Part shown: positions 1 through 11,535 of the stretch, piece after piece
How positions within the stretch are numbered: the stretch's first letter is position 1
Layout of the letters: each line of letters begins with the position of its first letter
Source: Chrysoporthe austroafricana
Taxonomy: Eukaryota; Ascomycota; Sordariomycetes; Diaporthales; Cryphonectriaceae
Assembly (NCBI GenBank): GCA_001051155.2
Contig: JYIP02000006.1
Span: 1,736,001-1,800,000, forward strand
Length of the DNA: 64,000 bases
Direction: 5' to 3'
The notes under the pieces: model-generated
What the model was told of the DNA's origin: nothing
The model's database searches: none
The model's input: only the letters and a program-made list of their open reading frames with translations
Program-made: the position numbers and the translations under genes

Positions 1-686
1 TCGAAGTGAGGAGTGCCGACGGTCGTCTGAGGCTTGAAGTCCCGGTAACGGTCAAGCTCCGGGTAGATGGTGACAGGCTGCGCGCTCCCGGTCGGAAGCT
101 CGATCCGCTGGGCGACCCGGATCGAGGCCGGGCTGTCCGTGAGCCCCCTATCCACCTGTCCATCTCTGCTCATATCCAACGAGGACTGGGATTGGGGCAC
201 CGAAGACGCAGAGTCGGACCGTAACGAGATGCTTCGAGCGTGATACTGCTTCCCGGCTGCCTGCTCAGCCACGGCAGGCTGTTTCCTCCGCAGCACGTTC
301 CTGGGCTGCCTTGCGCTGTCCTGTGACCGGCTCGAGGGAATGGATGAAGTGCTGCTGGCGCTGGCGCTGGCGGCGCTGGCGCTGGTCTTTCCGGATACAT
401 CGCTGGCGTTCGAATTGCCTGGTCGTTGCTGCTGCGTGAGCGTCTGTTTCCATGCGTAACTTTGAGCAGGCGCACGTCGTGATGATGTCTGCGGTATTTT
501 GCTGGTGGTCTGAGAGGATTGGGGGTCGGCTGCTGCCATCCGAGCGGACTCGGCCGCCTTCTTGGCCCTCCGGCTGAGAGGCGCCGAATCTCCTGCTGAC
601 GTCTCCATGTAGGGACCTGACCGCTGTGACCGTGTCGCCTCTCCAGGTACCTCCTGGCGCCTAGCTCCCGTTCTCGAGGACGCCAT
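1..686 (-). CDS. Ser/Ala-rich hypothetical protein, 5' part only
   Basis: An uninterrupted reading frame starts at the ATG at 684-686 and stays open to the left edge (228 codons, no stop), so the 3' part lies outside the window. The visible part is low in complexity and looks disordered. It is rich in Ser, Ala, Gln, Arg and Thr. It contains a run of alternating Ser-Ala near residues 113-121, written as repeated AGCGCC units around 349-380. It has Lys/Arg clusters near residues 40-46 and 145-150. No catalytic or structural domain is visible and I do not recognise the family. The start is chosen because it is the first in-frame ATG and the sequence upstream changes composition. Confidence is for the frame being coding; the function is unknown. 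Confidence 0.6.
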   Translation of the reverse strand, partial: MASSRTGARRQEVPGEATRSQRSGPYMETSAGDSAPLSRRAKKAAESARMAAADPQSSQTTSKIPQTSSRRAPAQSYAWKQTLTQQQRPGNSNASDVSGKTSASAASASASSTSSIPSSRSQDSARQPRNVLRRKQPAVAEQAAGKQYHARSISLRSDSASSVPQSQSSLDMSRDGQVDRGLTDSPASIRVAQRIELPTGSAQPVTIYPELDRYRDFKPQTTVGTPHF

Positions 687-3456
687 GTTGTGTGGGTTGA
701 GCGTCGCGGCGATTTGGTGACTCAATTACACATCGTTATCCATCCCAGGCGGTAGCCTTACTTAATATTAATTTACCTGCGGCAGTGATCAGCCCAGACC
801 CCGGGATTGGATTTGACGTGCAGTGGGGAGAAGGTTCTCAGACGACCGAGAAGCCTAAAAGACAAGGAATGACCCGTCACGTCTAGCACATACCATATCA
901 CGGTGTACATCAGGCAGCGGGACATACAAGTCGATGAAGGACGTCTGTCCAGGGAGGGGGCCAGGCAGGACCCACGCGACCACGACTACACACCAGCCTT
1001 GTGTAAGAGAAGGACTTCCAGTGCCGGAGCGGGCAGATGAAGACGCCAGAGATCCCGGCACGGTGGCGCGAAGAAGGTATTAAAAACAAAGCAGGCGGAG
1101 ACGAAGTGAAGAGCTCCAGAGCTGGGGAAGAGTGAGGGTAAAAGTTCGACGAGACGATATCGGAAGGGTGTGTTGAGGTAGCATCCGAGGACGAGGTGGA
1201 GGGGTGACCAGGCAGGGTTGACTGGAGCGAATAGGGCAAGTAAGCTCGCTAAAGGTGATGGGTGGTGGCACTCTTGTGATCGCGGGGGGGAAAGAGACGG
1301 CGTTTAAGACGACGTTGAGAGCCCGCACTGAGGGGTTTTCGCTCTTCTTTTTTCTGCTTCTTTTTTTTCTCTCAATGTCTCGGGGAGACTGTCCACCAGA
1401 TGCGCCACCTGGGTGTTGGGTGTGCTCGCGTCAACGTGTAAGCCTTAGCCACTGTCGATGTTGTTCTGTGTATCCGGAGAGGGCGATAGAGGACGAGGAG
1501 ATTGGGCCAAAAAAGGAGAAATAAGAAAAACAAAAAATAGAAAACGATGGATGTATGCGTCACGGGGAGAAAATGAGAGACCAGAGGACGAGCAGAGCAA
1601 GTATTTAGGTGGAAGCCCTTTTCGGTGTGTGCGTCTCCAGGGCGACTTACTATGTACATGTGGGTGGCCAAGATGAATAGGATTTATGCTCTTCCAGGGA
1701 CCAGGGTCGACAGAGCGAGAGCTGGGGAAAGTCGCCAGGATATCGATATGGCCACATCCCATGACTCTTCCGTACCGGCAACTATCCTGGGCCTGGCTGT
1801 GGCGTCGCCTCGCACGCCTGGCAGCGATGTTGATGATCTGGCAAGTCGCGGTCAGCCATTCGAGGCGGACGCAGGCGGGGGGCCAAGTGTGAGATCCCAC
1901 TGAGGCCGCCTCTGAAGTGGCAGCAGCCTCACGAGCCAGACGAGGACAGCCGGCGCGGTAGTCCAGAGGGCGAAGCTGTACGATGATTCACAGATGAGGA
2001 GAGAGGGCTGCCTCCGAGCGAGCATGGCCCGGGCGCACGCACAGCACGCACCAGCAGGAGCAGGGCGAGAGAGCTGCAGAGAGGGGGCCCAGCACGCCCA
2101 GGAACCGGCAGGGTGGAGCGGGTGTGGAGCGCCGCGCGAGGTGGGCCGACCGACTGCAGCAGACATTGGGCCTCAGTCGATGGCGGATGGGCGCTGCGCG
2201 GTCTCGTCGACGGCCCCGGTCGAAGCCAGCCAGGCGCTGCAGGCTTCCCACAACCTGCAGGAGCTGCGCCATGCGCGTAAGTCGAGAAGGACCCTGGGAG
2301 CAAGCCCTGGATTGTGCATACGGTGAGGCCCTATAGGAGCGCCGGGGCGGAGGCCTGGTGATGCCATTGGGCGATCAAATTCAGCATCGGCACTGCACCT
2401 TGCCCAGACCGGGCATGGCGAGTGCGACGGGGGAACGACGCTCGACATCCTACGTCGAGATTGGGAGCGTAATCTGGTCAGGACCCGTCTGCCGACGACT
2501 CTTGACTCCTGTCTTGGGCCGTCGAATCCTGCGGAGGAGGAGGGGGCGGTCGACTGCGCGGCCGCATTGGACGGCGAGGCGATCGAGGTCGGGATGGACG
2601 TACTGTGGGGTGATGGGCACGACGGAGACTGACGGGCCCGCCTCTGGCCTTCGATTGGGAGCCAGCTTGTCTTGGAACCCCTGGACGGCCGTGGGAGGTG
2701 GTACTGCGCAGAACCGTCCGCGCCGTGGCTCGCCGTGCTGGCCAGCGAACGCCTCCGTCCCCAGGCGAACCGTCGCGGCGGGTGTCTATCTGCATGTCTC
2801 AGACAATGTCTCACGCTGCACCAGCCGAATGGCCCTGCGGCCCTGTCGCCCTCCCACACCCTGGCTAGGACGCCTAGGACGCCTCCACCAGCGGGCAGGG
2901 GGCGTGGCCGTCGCTCCATTCAAGGCCCACAGGCAAGCGCTGGGCCGGGAATACGGATGCTCCACTATCGCCACTACCACCACCGTCGATGGGCAGCGAC
3001 TGGCTGCTGCACGCCAGAGAGGAGGCGTGCCCCCCCCGCCCAGGACGACTCCAGCATGCCTAGGCCCTCACGGCCAGGTAGGTACTCGTAGTACTGTAAT
3101 AGTATAGATCAGGGACGCGCTGCGCACGCCGGCCAGAGGTGTGGTTCAGATCAGTCACCGGCAGAGGTCGTCAAAGTTCTTACCATGGTCCCGACGCCTC
3201 GGGAAGACCCAGCGTCATAGTGTCTAGGCCCTGGGCCCGTTCTCTCGTCCATTTGCTCACGGCTAACGAGACTAGGACAAGGCTTGCGGTCGGCGGGAGG
3301 GCGGTGGTGGTCAGCACGCCTGCCATGGCCCTCTAGACGGCGAGCCGTTGCGAATCTGGTGCCCACAACCCAGGACACCCGGGGTCTTCAACACCACTCG
3401 ATTGTGGTCCGTCCGGGATCAAGAGACACCACCACCACCTCCTCTTCCTCCACCAC
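687..3456. other. GC-rich stretch without a convincing gene
   Basis: The first few hundred bases should hold the promoter and 5' UTR of the minus-strand gene that starts at 686. Beyond that I see only overlapping GC-rich open frames on both strands with no recognisable protein, no paired splice sites that join good frames, and no transposon ends. Confidence 0.5.
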
Positions 3457-3885
3457 ATGGCCTCTGCCCTGCTCTACCCCGGAAAGGCTTACCCTCGCTG
3501 TCGTCTGTGCGCGCCCCCTGTCGCCTGTCGCGGCTTCTATCGTTTGACAGAAAATTCGCGGCCTACCCACGCGGCCACCCTCCCGGCGCCGTTGCGCCTT
3601 GGGCTTCTCACACGTACGGCCCTCCACGTCCTGGAGCATATCGCGAACACGAGCCAGCAGGAACCACAATTCGACGAGATGTCTCAAAGCCCCCCGCGCC
3701 GTATACCACCCAACCCGCTGCTATCGTCGAACCGGAACGACAGCCCTCTCGACGCCGGCCCCCCCTCCCCTCCTGCGGAAGGGCTGCCGGTTACGACCAA
3801 GGATTTCATCGCGGCCACGCTCGGCGGCGTCGCGGCGATCTGGTTGGTCGCCTGCCGGATATTCGAGACCAATCACGGATTTTAG
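3457..3885 (+). CDS. Candidate small single-pass membrane protein
   Basis: A 142-codon frame opens at ATG 3457; an internal ATG at 3679 would give a 68-residue protein. The C-terminal part is the more gene-like. A Pro/Ser-rich segment is followed by a hydrophobic stretch of about 17 residues (around residues 117-134 of the long form) rich in Ala, Gly, Val, Leu and Trp. A short polar tail ends at TAG 3883-3885. Third positions in this part are mostly G or C, as in the clear genes here. The first 74 codons are basic and could be a targeting sequence or simply 5' UTR. I do not recognise a family. It could equally be a chance frame in GC-rich DNA, so confidence is low. Confidence 0.3.
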   Translation: MASALLYPGKAYPRCRLCAPPVACRGFYRLTENSRPTHAATLPAPLRLGLLTRTALHVLEHIANTSQQEPQFDEMSQSPPRRIPPNPLLSSNRNDSPLDAGPPSPPAEGLPVTTKDFIAATLGGVAAIWLVACRIFETNHGF

Positions 3886-6800
3886 ACGACCACAGCACCC
3901 CTGATTTATACCCAATCGGGCGACTCACGTCCTTCCTCGCTAGCTGCGTCCTTTTCGCGTGGTTTTTTCCCTCTCTTCCCCTCTCGCTTTCTCTTGCGGG
4001 GCGTCTCGTTCGACAGGCGCAACACCACCACCCTTCATGCGCGTCACCGAGTTGGGAAGTCGGGTCAAAGAGCTTATTCTCCGTACGGTCGTAGCCCAGA
4101 CGCTAGGCCACCGGATACCCACCTTTGCGCTCTCCGCGGAGGCAAGCCGGCCTGGAAGGATGTATCCAAGATTACGCGAGGGCGTTGAGATTACTGCCTC
4201 CAGGGCATTGGACAATGACAGCTCGTGGGCGACCTTCGCCCGCGCAGAGCTCTGGAGGTTTGACTCAAACCAGGGCCTAGATCCCTCGGGCTCCAGGTGG
4301 GCGCTGCTATGGGCCACAGCACAGGACCCAACACAGGCCGGCGATCAACAATCAACCCGTTCACGGGTGACTAGTCGTATGCACTGCGGAACAAAAATAG
4401 AAAATCGGCCCAGAGGGGCCTGCATATCATCTCCAGCGCCCAGGCACGCCGGGCCCAGCGAAATCCACGCAATCCACGACGCACCCAGCTGCGCGGCGGT
4501 TATCACCTGGGCGAACTGGGCCCGGGTCCGCCTCAGGACCTGCAGGTGCCGGGCCCCCCCAGGGCAGGCCGTCTGCTGCCATTCGCAAGCTAAGCGAGCG
4601 GGGCACCGGAGGCAGCTGAAAAATATGCACGCGATCGTCGAAGAGGTGGCGGAACCGATGCGTTGGCAGCTCACGGCTGCTGAGGATCGCTCTCTGCGAT
4701 GAGGCAGCCGCGCCGCGGGTGATGGGAAAGGGGATGGGACCGAGGAGGAAAAATTCTGCAGCAGGACTGGAGCCTGCATGCAGGTCCCATGGTACTATGT
4801 AGATCAGAGACATGGCCCGAACCCCCCCCCCCCCGGGGCCGCAGACGCCCCCCCGGGTGCCGCCGGGTTGTTGGCCCCGTCTCCCCCCCCCCCGNGTAGA
4901 TCAGAGACATGGCCCGAACCCCCCCCCCCGGGGCTGCAGACGCTCCTGCGTGTGCTGCATGGTTGTTGGCTCCGTCTTCCGTCCAACGTTGCTTGCTGAT
5001 GCTGGGTTCTGTTCTTGTTGTCGGGAGAGGCGAGCCCGCTCGTGTGTGGCGAGTGCATGCTGATGCGCTGCTCCGCCACAGCCGGGACCAAGGAATAAAC
5101 ATGGCCTGCTTGCCGAAGGCGAGGCTTGTGACGTGGCACAGGGCTTCGTGAGACGGCTGGTCGCATCGAGGACGGCCTCCTTCGAGAGGCGCGACGTCCT
5201 GACATCATGAGCGCACGAAATCAAGTGCGTCTCGCCGAAGGAGGACGATGCTGAGAAAATGGTCTTCGAGGAGGCGGCTTGCCCTCCCCTCCTCTTCCCA
5301 GTCGGCGAGAACAACAGATGCCACACCTGGACGTCTCGGTTCGACGGTCCAACGCCAGAGGATCAAGTGGCTCCTTAGCCCTCACGATAGTCGGTCCAGG
5401 CTTCATGGATTGGTTACCCTATAAAAAGATTAACTCAGGAGAAGGTTATCCACAGGGTGCTATTCCACTGTCGATAAGAGGCCAAACGACAATGGACCGA
5501 GAAGGACTTACACAGCAAGATTCCTCGAACAGGGGCGAGGACTTCGGAATCGCGCAGATCATTGGGTCGTTGAGGCGCCCCGACAGGGATCCCCGGTGTG
5601 TGGGATCCCTCAACGCCGGTGAGGAGTGGGTTCTTAGTTGAGCGCTCACTCATCCACGAGTCCTCACGGTCCCTCAAAGGACCACGACCGCGCAGAGGGC
5701 CAACACGATAGCTGGCCTGGTTTGAGATCAACCGCAGTCCACGCAGCAAGTCCACAGACGGAGGAGTGACGGCGAGCCAGGTTCAATATCCAACCCTTGC
5801 CCACGTCCCCCCTCCTCGTCACGAGGACATCCTCGGTGAGGCCCGGCGCTCCGCGAGCGGCGTCATGGCTGCAGATCCGTCAGCTCGGAAAGCATCTGAG
5901 ACATTTCCCTGGGCCATGCCGCATGATCTCACGTGTCTCGGCGACTCCCCTCCTCGTCCCCGAGATCTCGAGCGGTGAGAATGGATGGTCACATGCTGCC
6001 ACGGGATTCGATATCAATGTCCCTGCTAATATCAGCTCCGAGAACTCTGGGCCTGTGAGGCTGTGACCACTTCTGAACCTTGCCCACAGAGATGATCCCA
6101 TCTATCTGCGAGAAAGCAAGAAAAAAGCGCAATGACCTCGACCGGGCCGCGCGCACATGATCGCCGCCTGCGTCCTCTCCTCCCGAATAATGCGCCGGCG
6201 CGCCTGGGACTGGCTGCTCGGCTGCTGTGCGGCGGAGGGGGAGGGGGCCGGTCGTGACATTGCGCGCCCTCGAGTGGACTACCAGCTTTCTGCAGGTTGG
6301 TAGTCGCCCGCCGGTACGAAGGGCCACGCGCTCCCAGCGATCAGCCCACGGCGGGCTCGACCACTCCCGGCCTGTCCAGCTCGTGTCATGTCATCATGTG
6401 GTCATGGGCAGGATCTCCGACGGGATGCATATCGGCGCTGCTGACCTTACCTGCGTCCGCTCGGTCAAGATTCTTACCGAGGGGCTCGCTCGTTCGTTCT
6501 ATCATTTTCATTTTTTCCCCCCTCGTTTCTCACCATCCCACGCCGCGCCCGTCGATCGAGCCCAGGTGCAGTCTTATCTGACAGCGGCCCATTGAATGGA
6601 GCGTGCCGGAGGTGGGGACTCTCATCTCTGCTCGCGCGGCCTATGAGATCTCACGCACGCCTCGTGCACCATTTCGAGGAGCCTCGCGGGCAGGGATGGC
6701 TCTGGGGTCCCGGAGACCCTGATTTCATAGGCGCGGGTGAGAAGTCTATCCTCTTTTCGTTCATCTTAGACCGGAAATCTCGTTCACGATATCCTGTGCG

Positions 6801-8269
6801 AATAGCGTCGTTCCCGAGCACACCCTCCTCGCCTTCCTCCTCTGCGTAGTCCCTTTCTGACCGGCCGCAGCCCCAGCCCATTCGACGCGAGGCTGTCCTC
6901 AGGGTTCCATAGGACTGGGTCCGACGCGATCGAGAATCCCACCTCGACCCAGCACCCAGGCCGCGCCGCTCTAACGGGGCCCCCAGCACGAACAGGCTCT
7001 CCACCGCGGCGCTTAGAGGCTCGACCCCTCCCTCCTCCCCTCCTCGACCGCTACGTGATAGCTACCGGGCTCGCACATGAGGACCCGGTCAGCTGATGAG
7101 ATGCCCAGTGTGCGCATGTGGGCGACACATCATTTCCCCGTCCTGGTGTCTGCCGTCGTATCTGTCCATGGTCACATGCCCATTGGTGATGGGGAGTGTG
7201 CTGGTGCGTGATCCGACGTCGGGCTTGCCGTCCGGTCGCATCTCCCGCGGCGGCATTGGACGCGGCTGAGGAAGTGTGCGCTTCTCCCTCGCGGGAATCC
7301 CGAAGAACTGCCGCGTCCCTTGTGATGATCCAGGGCCCGAGGGCCTGCGCGGCTGGAGACCAGCGCGACTATGACCGTTCGTGCTGCGTGGGCATGGTCA
7401 AGTCGTCGATGCTCGTGGGCGACATCACCGTCTCTCGCTGAGAGAACTCGTCGAGATGAGGAGACAATACTAGGCCTGGTATAGTCTTGAGCTCACAGAA
7501 GCACTGCGTTACCTCATACGGATAGGGAACCACAGTCCGAGAGAGGGCCCAAGTGCATTAGGTGCTTCAACAAGTGGTAATACGACAATACTTCCCATAT
7601 TGCCTGACGCCGGAAGTAACGCTGCTACTGTGGAAATGGACGGAAGGGACACCTGGGAGTGGTCCGGCTGCTCCTCGAGACGCGCGCCAGCAGTGTCCCG
7701 CTTGTAAGAGTGACTTTCCTACAACTCGATGGCGCGCACAACGGCGCATCATGAGGTAGCACATTGTCCACAGGTCAAGTCTTTGCAGATCGCAAGGCAG
7801 CAACAACCCACGGGAGCATCCCGTCCAAATAGGGTTCTCACGTACTGTGGCTGAGACACTGGTCAACGTGTGGGGCGGTTGTGCGCAAAGCAGATCGTGG
7901 GTATAATCATTGCTTCTGTCCATATTTTTAAGTTACGAATTCCTCAACGCCGATCAATCGTCCCTATCAGATCCTCCGCGGCGCCGCATTGTGATCAGTC
8001 TAGTATACAAACACCCGCCATCTGGGCGCGCTGAAGTCGCAAGTCGAAGTGTCTCGACATCTGATCTGTCCGTCGAGTCGAGTGCTCAGGGATCCGCGAC
8101 ATTGACTCCAGACCGGTGTCCGATCGAATGCGGTCACCAGACCTTGCTGCGCCGCCTACCATCCTGCCTAGTGGCTCGCATCCCAGGTGACGGCGCCGAA
8201 TCGCTCAGCACGCGCCTTCGCCTTCATCAACTCCGCCGTATCAGCCAAAACGCCCTTCGGCAACAAGTT
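3886..8269. other. Gene-poor stretch with an assembly scar
   Basis: No frame here shows a recognisable product. The stretch contains the duplicated block around the N at 4895, listed separately, and some short poly-C tracts. The last part (about 7500-8269) lies beyond the 3' end of the SARNP-like gene and probably includes its 3' UTR. Confidence 0.5.
4799..4991. repeat. Noisy tandem copy flanking an undetermined base (assembly artefact)
   Basis: The block at 4799-4894 and the block starting at 4896 begin with the same 24 bases, then run in parallel to the end of the first block. The first copy differs mainly by C where the second has T or A, and by G where it has A. It ends in a poly-C tract next to the single N at 4895. 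A low-quality read end joined beside the true sequence explains this better than a biological duplication. Confidence 0.75.
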
Positions 8270-9221
8270 CTAGTTGTCGCCTCCGAAGCGCTTGGCCCGA
8301 CGCTCGGCCTTGGCCCTCTCATCCGGGTCATCGAGGACACCGCCCCGCGCCTGGTTGCGGCCGCCGCCACCTCCACCTCGACGGCCACCCCTAAGCTTGT
8401 TGTTCGGGCGGCCTCGCCCGTTGCGGTTGTCCAGGCTCTGTCTCTTGCCGCCGCGCTGGCCGTCATCGCCGTGCTCGCGGCCGCGCTTGGGGCGGCGCTC
8501 AGGGAGGGCCTCGTCGAGGCCCTTGGGGACGACGCTGGTCTCGACGCCGAAGCGCTTGGCACGCTCAGCCATCTTCGCCTCCTCTGAGTCCTTGTCGACA
8601 GTGATGCCGAAGCGCTTGGCGCGGTCGTCTCGCTTCTTCTGCTCGGCGTCGGCTTCGGTGGCGCTGAGGCCTAGCGCGAACGACGAGGTCTCGGCTGCCT
8701 TGTCGGTAGCTGCCGCGGCGGCGGCGGCGTCCTCCGCCTCAGGTGCTGCAGCTGGTGTCGCGTCGGTCTGAGCAGGTGCCTCAGCGGCAGGAGGGGCGGC
8801 GGACTTGGCGGGTTCGGCGCTCGCGGGGGCGGGCGCAGGTGCGGCTGGGGTTTCCTTCGCGGTGGCGGGGGCCGCTGCAGCGGGCTTTGGATCGTCCTTC
8901 TTGGTGGCGACGGCGGCAATCTTAGTGTCGTCGTCGTCCCAATCAATCACATCCTCAGCTTGGCCTGGGTCACGGTGATGTCTGGTAAGCTTTTCTTCAC
9001 CGCAACGGACAGGTAGGGAGGGCGCGCGGGAGGGAGATCGAGGATCGAGCGACGAGCGGTCGATGGCGGCGGCGGCGGTAGCCAAGGGTGACATGGGACA
9101 TACTCTTGTCGTTCTCCTGCAGGCGCGCAATGAGGTCGGCCTTGTTGCCTGACTGGGGGAGGCTGCGCTCGGAGAGGAGCTTCTTCAGGTCTGGGACCTT
9201 GAGGGACGCGTAGTCGGTCAT
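8270..9221 (-). CDS. SAP-domain RNA-binding protein, SARNP/Tho1-like
   Basis: The product is a homologue of animal SARNP (CIP29) and yeast Tho1, which bind nucleic acid and work with the TREX mRNA-export machinery in the nucleus. Two exons, 9221-9104 and 8964-8270, give 270 residues. The intron (9103-8965, 139 nt) starts GTATGT and ends CAG, and joining restores an exact frame. Residues about 3-38 form the SAP helix-loop-helix, with the LKKLL and GNKADLIARL motifs. A short acidic IDWDDDD box follows at the exon junction. Next is a long Ala/Pro-rich linker, then two closely spaced RAKRFG motifs, a Lys/Arg-rich part, an RGG-type glycine-rich stretch (about residues 220-250), and a final RAKRFG at the C-terminus. 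The order SAP, acidic patch, repeated K/R-RFG boxes is the family signature. The long low-complexity linker is the only unusual part. Confidence 0.9.
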
Positions 9222-9714
9222 TGTTGTTGACAGTGGCCTGCAGAGCCGGTCTGGTTTTGATGAGAGTCACAAGTGGTGGTCAAGAGGTTGCGGTGCGCAC
9301 AGAAAGGAGAGAAAGCCGATCGGCGCAAGGTGACGATGGTGGTGGATGGAGGAGGAAAGCCGTGGTTGTGTTGGCTGTTTATCGAAGTCGGGTCGCGAAG
9401 ATGCGCCAGGTTGACGTTGGGGAAAGGGAGCTTGGAAGGTTGCGGCGGGCCACGGGTTGCGTCCAAGCGCGACCAATAAGCGGCTGCATGTCTTTCATGC
9501 AGGCTATTTTGCATTTAGCGGGTTTTCGCCGGCACAATGGCGCTCAAGCCGTCCGGCCCACTACCTAAAAAAGCACAATGACGTTCCAGGGCATATGACC
9601 TGGGTGGCAGCTTGGACAATGAAAAGAACAAAAAAGAACCCGCGAACTGAAGCGCATGCCCCCCCATTCTATGCCGTCCGTATTCTGCGGCGACTCACAA
9701 TCTCACTGCCGCTG
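9222..9714. other. Spacer upstream of the SARNP-like gene
   Basis: This holds the presumed promoter and 5' UTR of the minus-strand SARNP-like gene and ends at the 3' end of the Fic pseudogene. I see no gene in it. Confidence 0.5.
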
Positions 9715-10669
9715 CTACACACCCAAATTGGCTGTTAGCTTGTGCAGCGTCGTGGTGGCGCTCTCCAGAACCACCTCCTCCATCACCTCGATCTTCATCT
9801 ACTCTTCCTTCTCTGCATCATGCTCTCCGATATTCATAACAACTCCAGCATATTTGATGAGATACGCGTTGAGTAGTAAACGACACATGCGTCCGTTGCC
9901 GTCTATAAACAGGTGATTCATCACGAAGTCTTGGCGGGTATCCGCGGCCAGGTAGAAAGACTCCAGGTCGCTGGGATCCTCTCTGCTATAGACGTCGTCA
10001 TTCAAGTCTTTAATGATCTTCTTCATGCACCAGGAGACCTCATGATTCAAGCGGAACCTATTACCACCGGCCCACACCTCAGTCGTGCTGCGGTAGGCAC
10101 CGGCATAATTAGTGTTGCCTTGCCAGCTCGACCCGCCCTGGATGGGTATACTGTCGCACATGATCTTGTGCGTCTCGAAAATAAGTGCTTCTGTCGGTGC
10201 AGCGTTGATGATATGCCTGAGAGCCTGAGCATGCTGCATAATTTCTCGGCGGGAGCGGATGACATGCGATGCCCGGGTGATGGGTCTTGTGTCTAGACCC
10301 GATTGCTGATAGATGTCGGCAGCTTGTACCTCTTCGCCTGAGAATACACAACAGCATATTTTCTTTGGTTTTTTTGTGGTCAAGGCCCGCCTTCCCGTTC
10401 GCATTCGAGCTGAAGATGGCGATAGCCATCTCCTCCATTATGGACGTATACCTGTCAAGTGTCTATTCGTCTGCGTATGATAGAATATTGCTAATCTCTT
10501 TGATGAGCCACGTCGCTTCATTTAACTCAACCGATCGGGCGACTTGTCCCGAATTACAGGAGCTAACGTCCGGATTCATCTTCGAGGCAAACCGAGCGAT
10601 GGGAGTGTCGTCATGATCTGTTCCTGGTCGTCGTTTATCGTCCTGGGGCAGGGAAACCCGTATGTTCAA
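9715..10669 (-). pseudogene. Fic-domain protein, disrupted
   Basis: Fic enzymes transfer AMP or related groups from nucleotides onto proteins. The core reads on the minus strand (10404 down to 9799) and keeps a complete Fic motif, HLFIDGNGRMCR, near 9865-9900. N-terminal sequence typical of fungal Fic proteins lies upstream in a different frame (EEMAIAIFSS near 10410-10438, and a segment ending ISNILSYADE at about 10466). Three breaks are visible. There is an in-frame TAG at 10463-10465, where flanking sequence continues in the same frame. There is a frame change between about 10342 and 10385, next to a run of seven T on the plus strand (10369-10375). There is also a TAG at 9799-9801, after which the frame continues with coding-like sequence to 9717. 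No start ATG is evident. I read this as a decayed gene. A sequencing slip could explain the frame change but not the two stops. Confidence 0.8.
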
Positions 10670-11535
10670 GGGCTTATATGAATTTCTCCTGTCATATCCG
10701 TCGGCACCGGAACAAGCTGCTGAGCGGACTGCGAACTATCAACTCATGAGACGGTGACACCAGCAAATACATTGTCCAGATCACTGCTGGGAGCTCTATT
10801 CAGAGATTACATGATTGCTCAAGTTTCAGTTGACTTTCTAATCGATACGATGACAGACAAGTTGATTCTGGAGATTCAAAGTGTTTTCCCGCGAATTAAG
10901 CTTTATGGGGCCGAGGTGATATTCAATTAGTTGTGTGATGATATAGTGCGAGGCTCTAAAGCAGGTGCAACAGACTACAGCTGCACGAAAAACGTAACAT
11001 CAAAGAGAACTTATTTGCAGCATCATGCCTGCCGGTTCTAGCTAATAATGTTCATTAGCTGCGAAGAAGTGCAGAATTCACCTGAGAAGTTTACGCATAT
11101 CACCCTGGAGCCTGCATATATTCACGATACACCCAAGGCCTCTTTAGTTCACTAATTATGGCACTAGGACTTGTAATTCACAATGATGTTGTTCCGTCAA
11201 CGGCTTTTCTTCGGATCATCACTAAGTCTGTTTGTTCGTGACTTAGTGATCCTTTCACCTACGGCCGGTCCGCACAACTCGACTCGCCTACATCCATCCA
11301 CTTATAAAGTTGTCTCTAATCATCCCGCCTCATGTGTCCTGTCTCCAGTTCTTCTCAGAATTCTCGTCTGCGGAGAACCTCACACTCATCAAGGCGTGCA
11401 TTACACGCAGGGATTGCAAAGAGCCCGCAGACACCCATTTACTGCCACTCGTACACACCGACACATTGTCACCATTGTCTTCGCGAAGTCAGCATATTCA
11501 AGCCGAATTTCCTGGCCAAGCCCACCAGCATAGCT
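10670..11535. other. A/T-rich spacer
   Basis: This stretch is visibly richer in A/T than the flanking genes. I see no open frame of note, no transposon ends and no recognisable relic. Confidence 0.5.

Noticed and set aside
2173..3107. Long overlapping open frames of about 250 codons on both strands
   Set aside because: They overlap each other in GC-rich DNA, have Arg/Pro/Ser-dominated products with no recognisable domain, and start or end without sensible context.
3348..4702. Two plus-strand frames of about 248 codons
   Set aside because: Arg/Pro-rich composition typical of off-frame GC-rich DNA; the first overlaps the better small-protein candidate in another frame.
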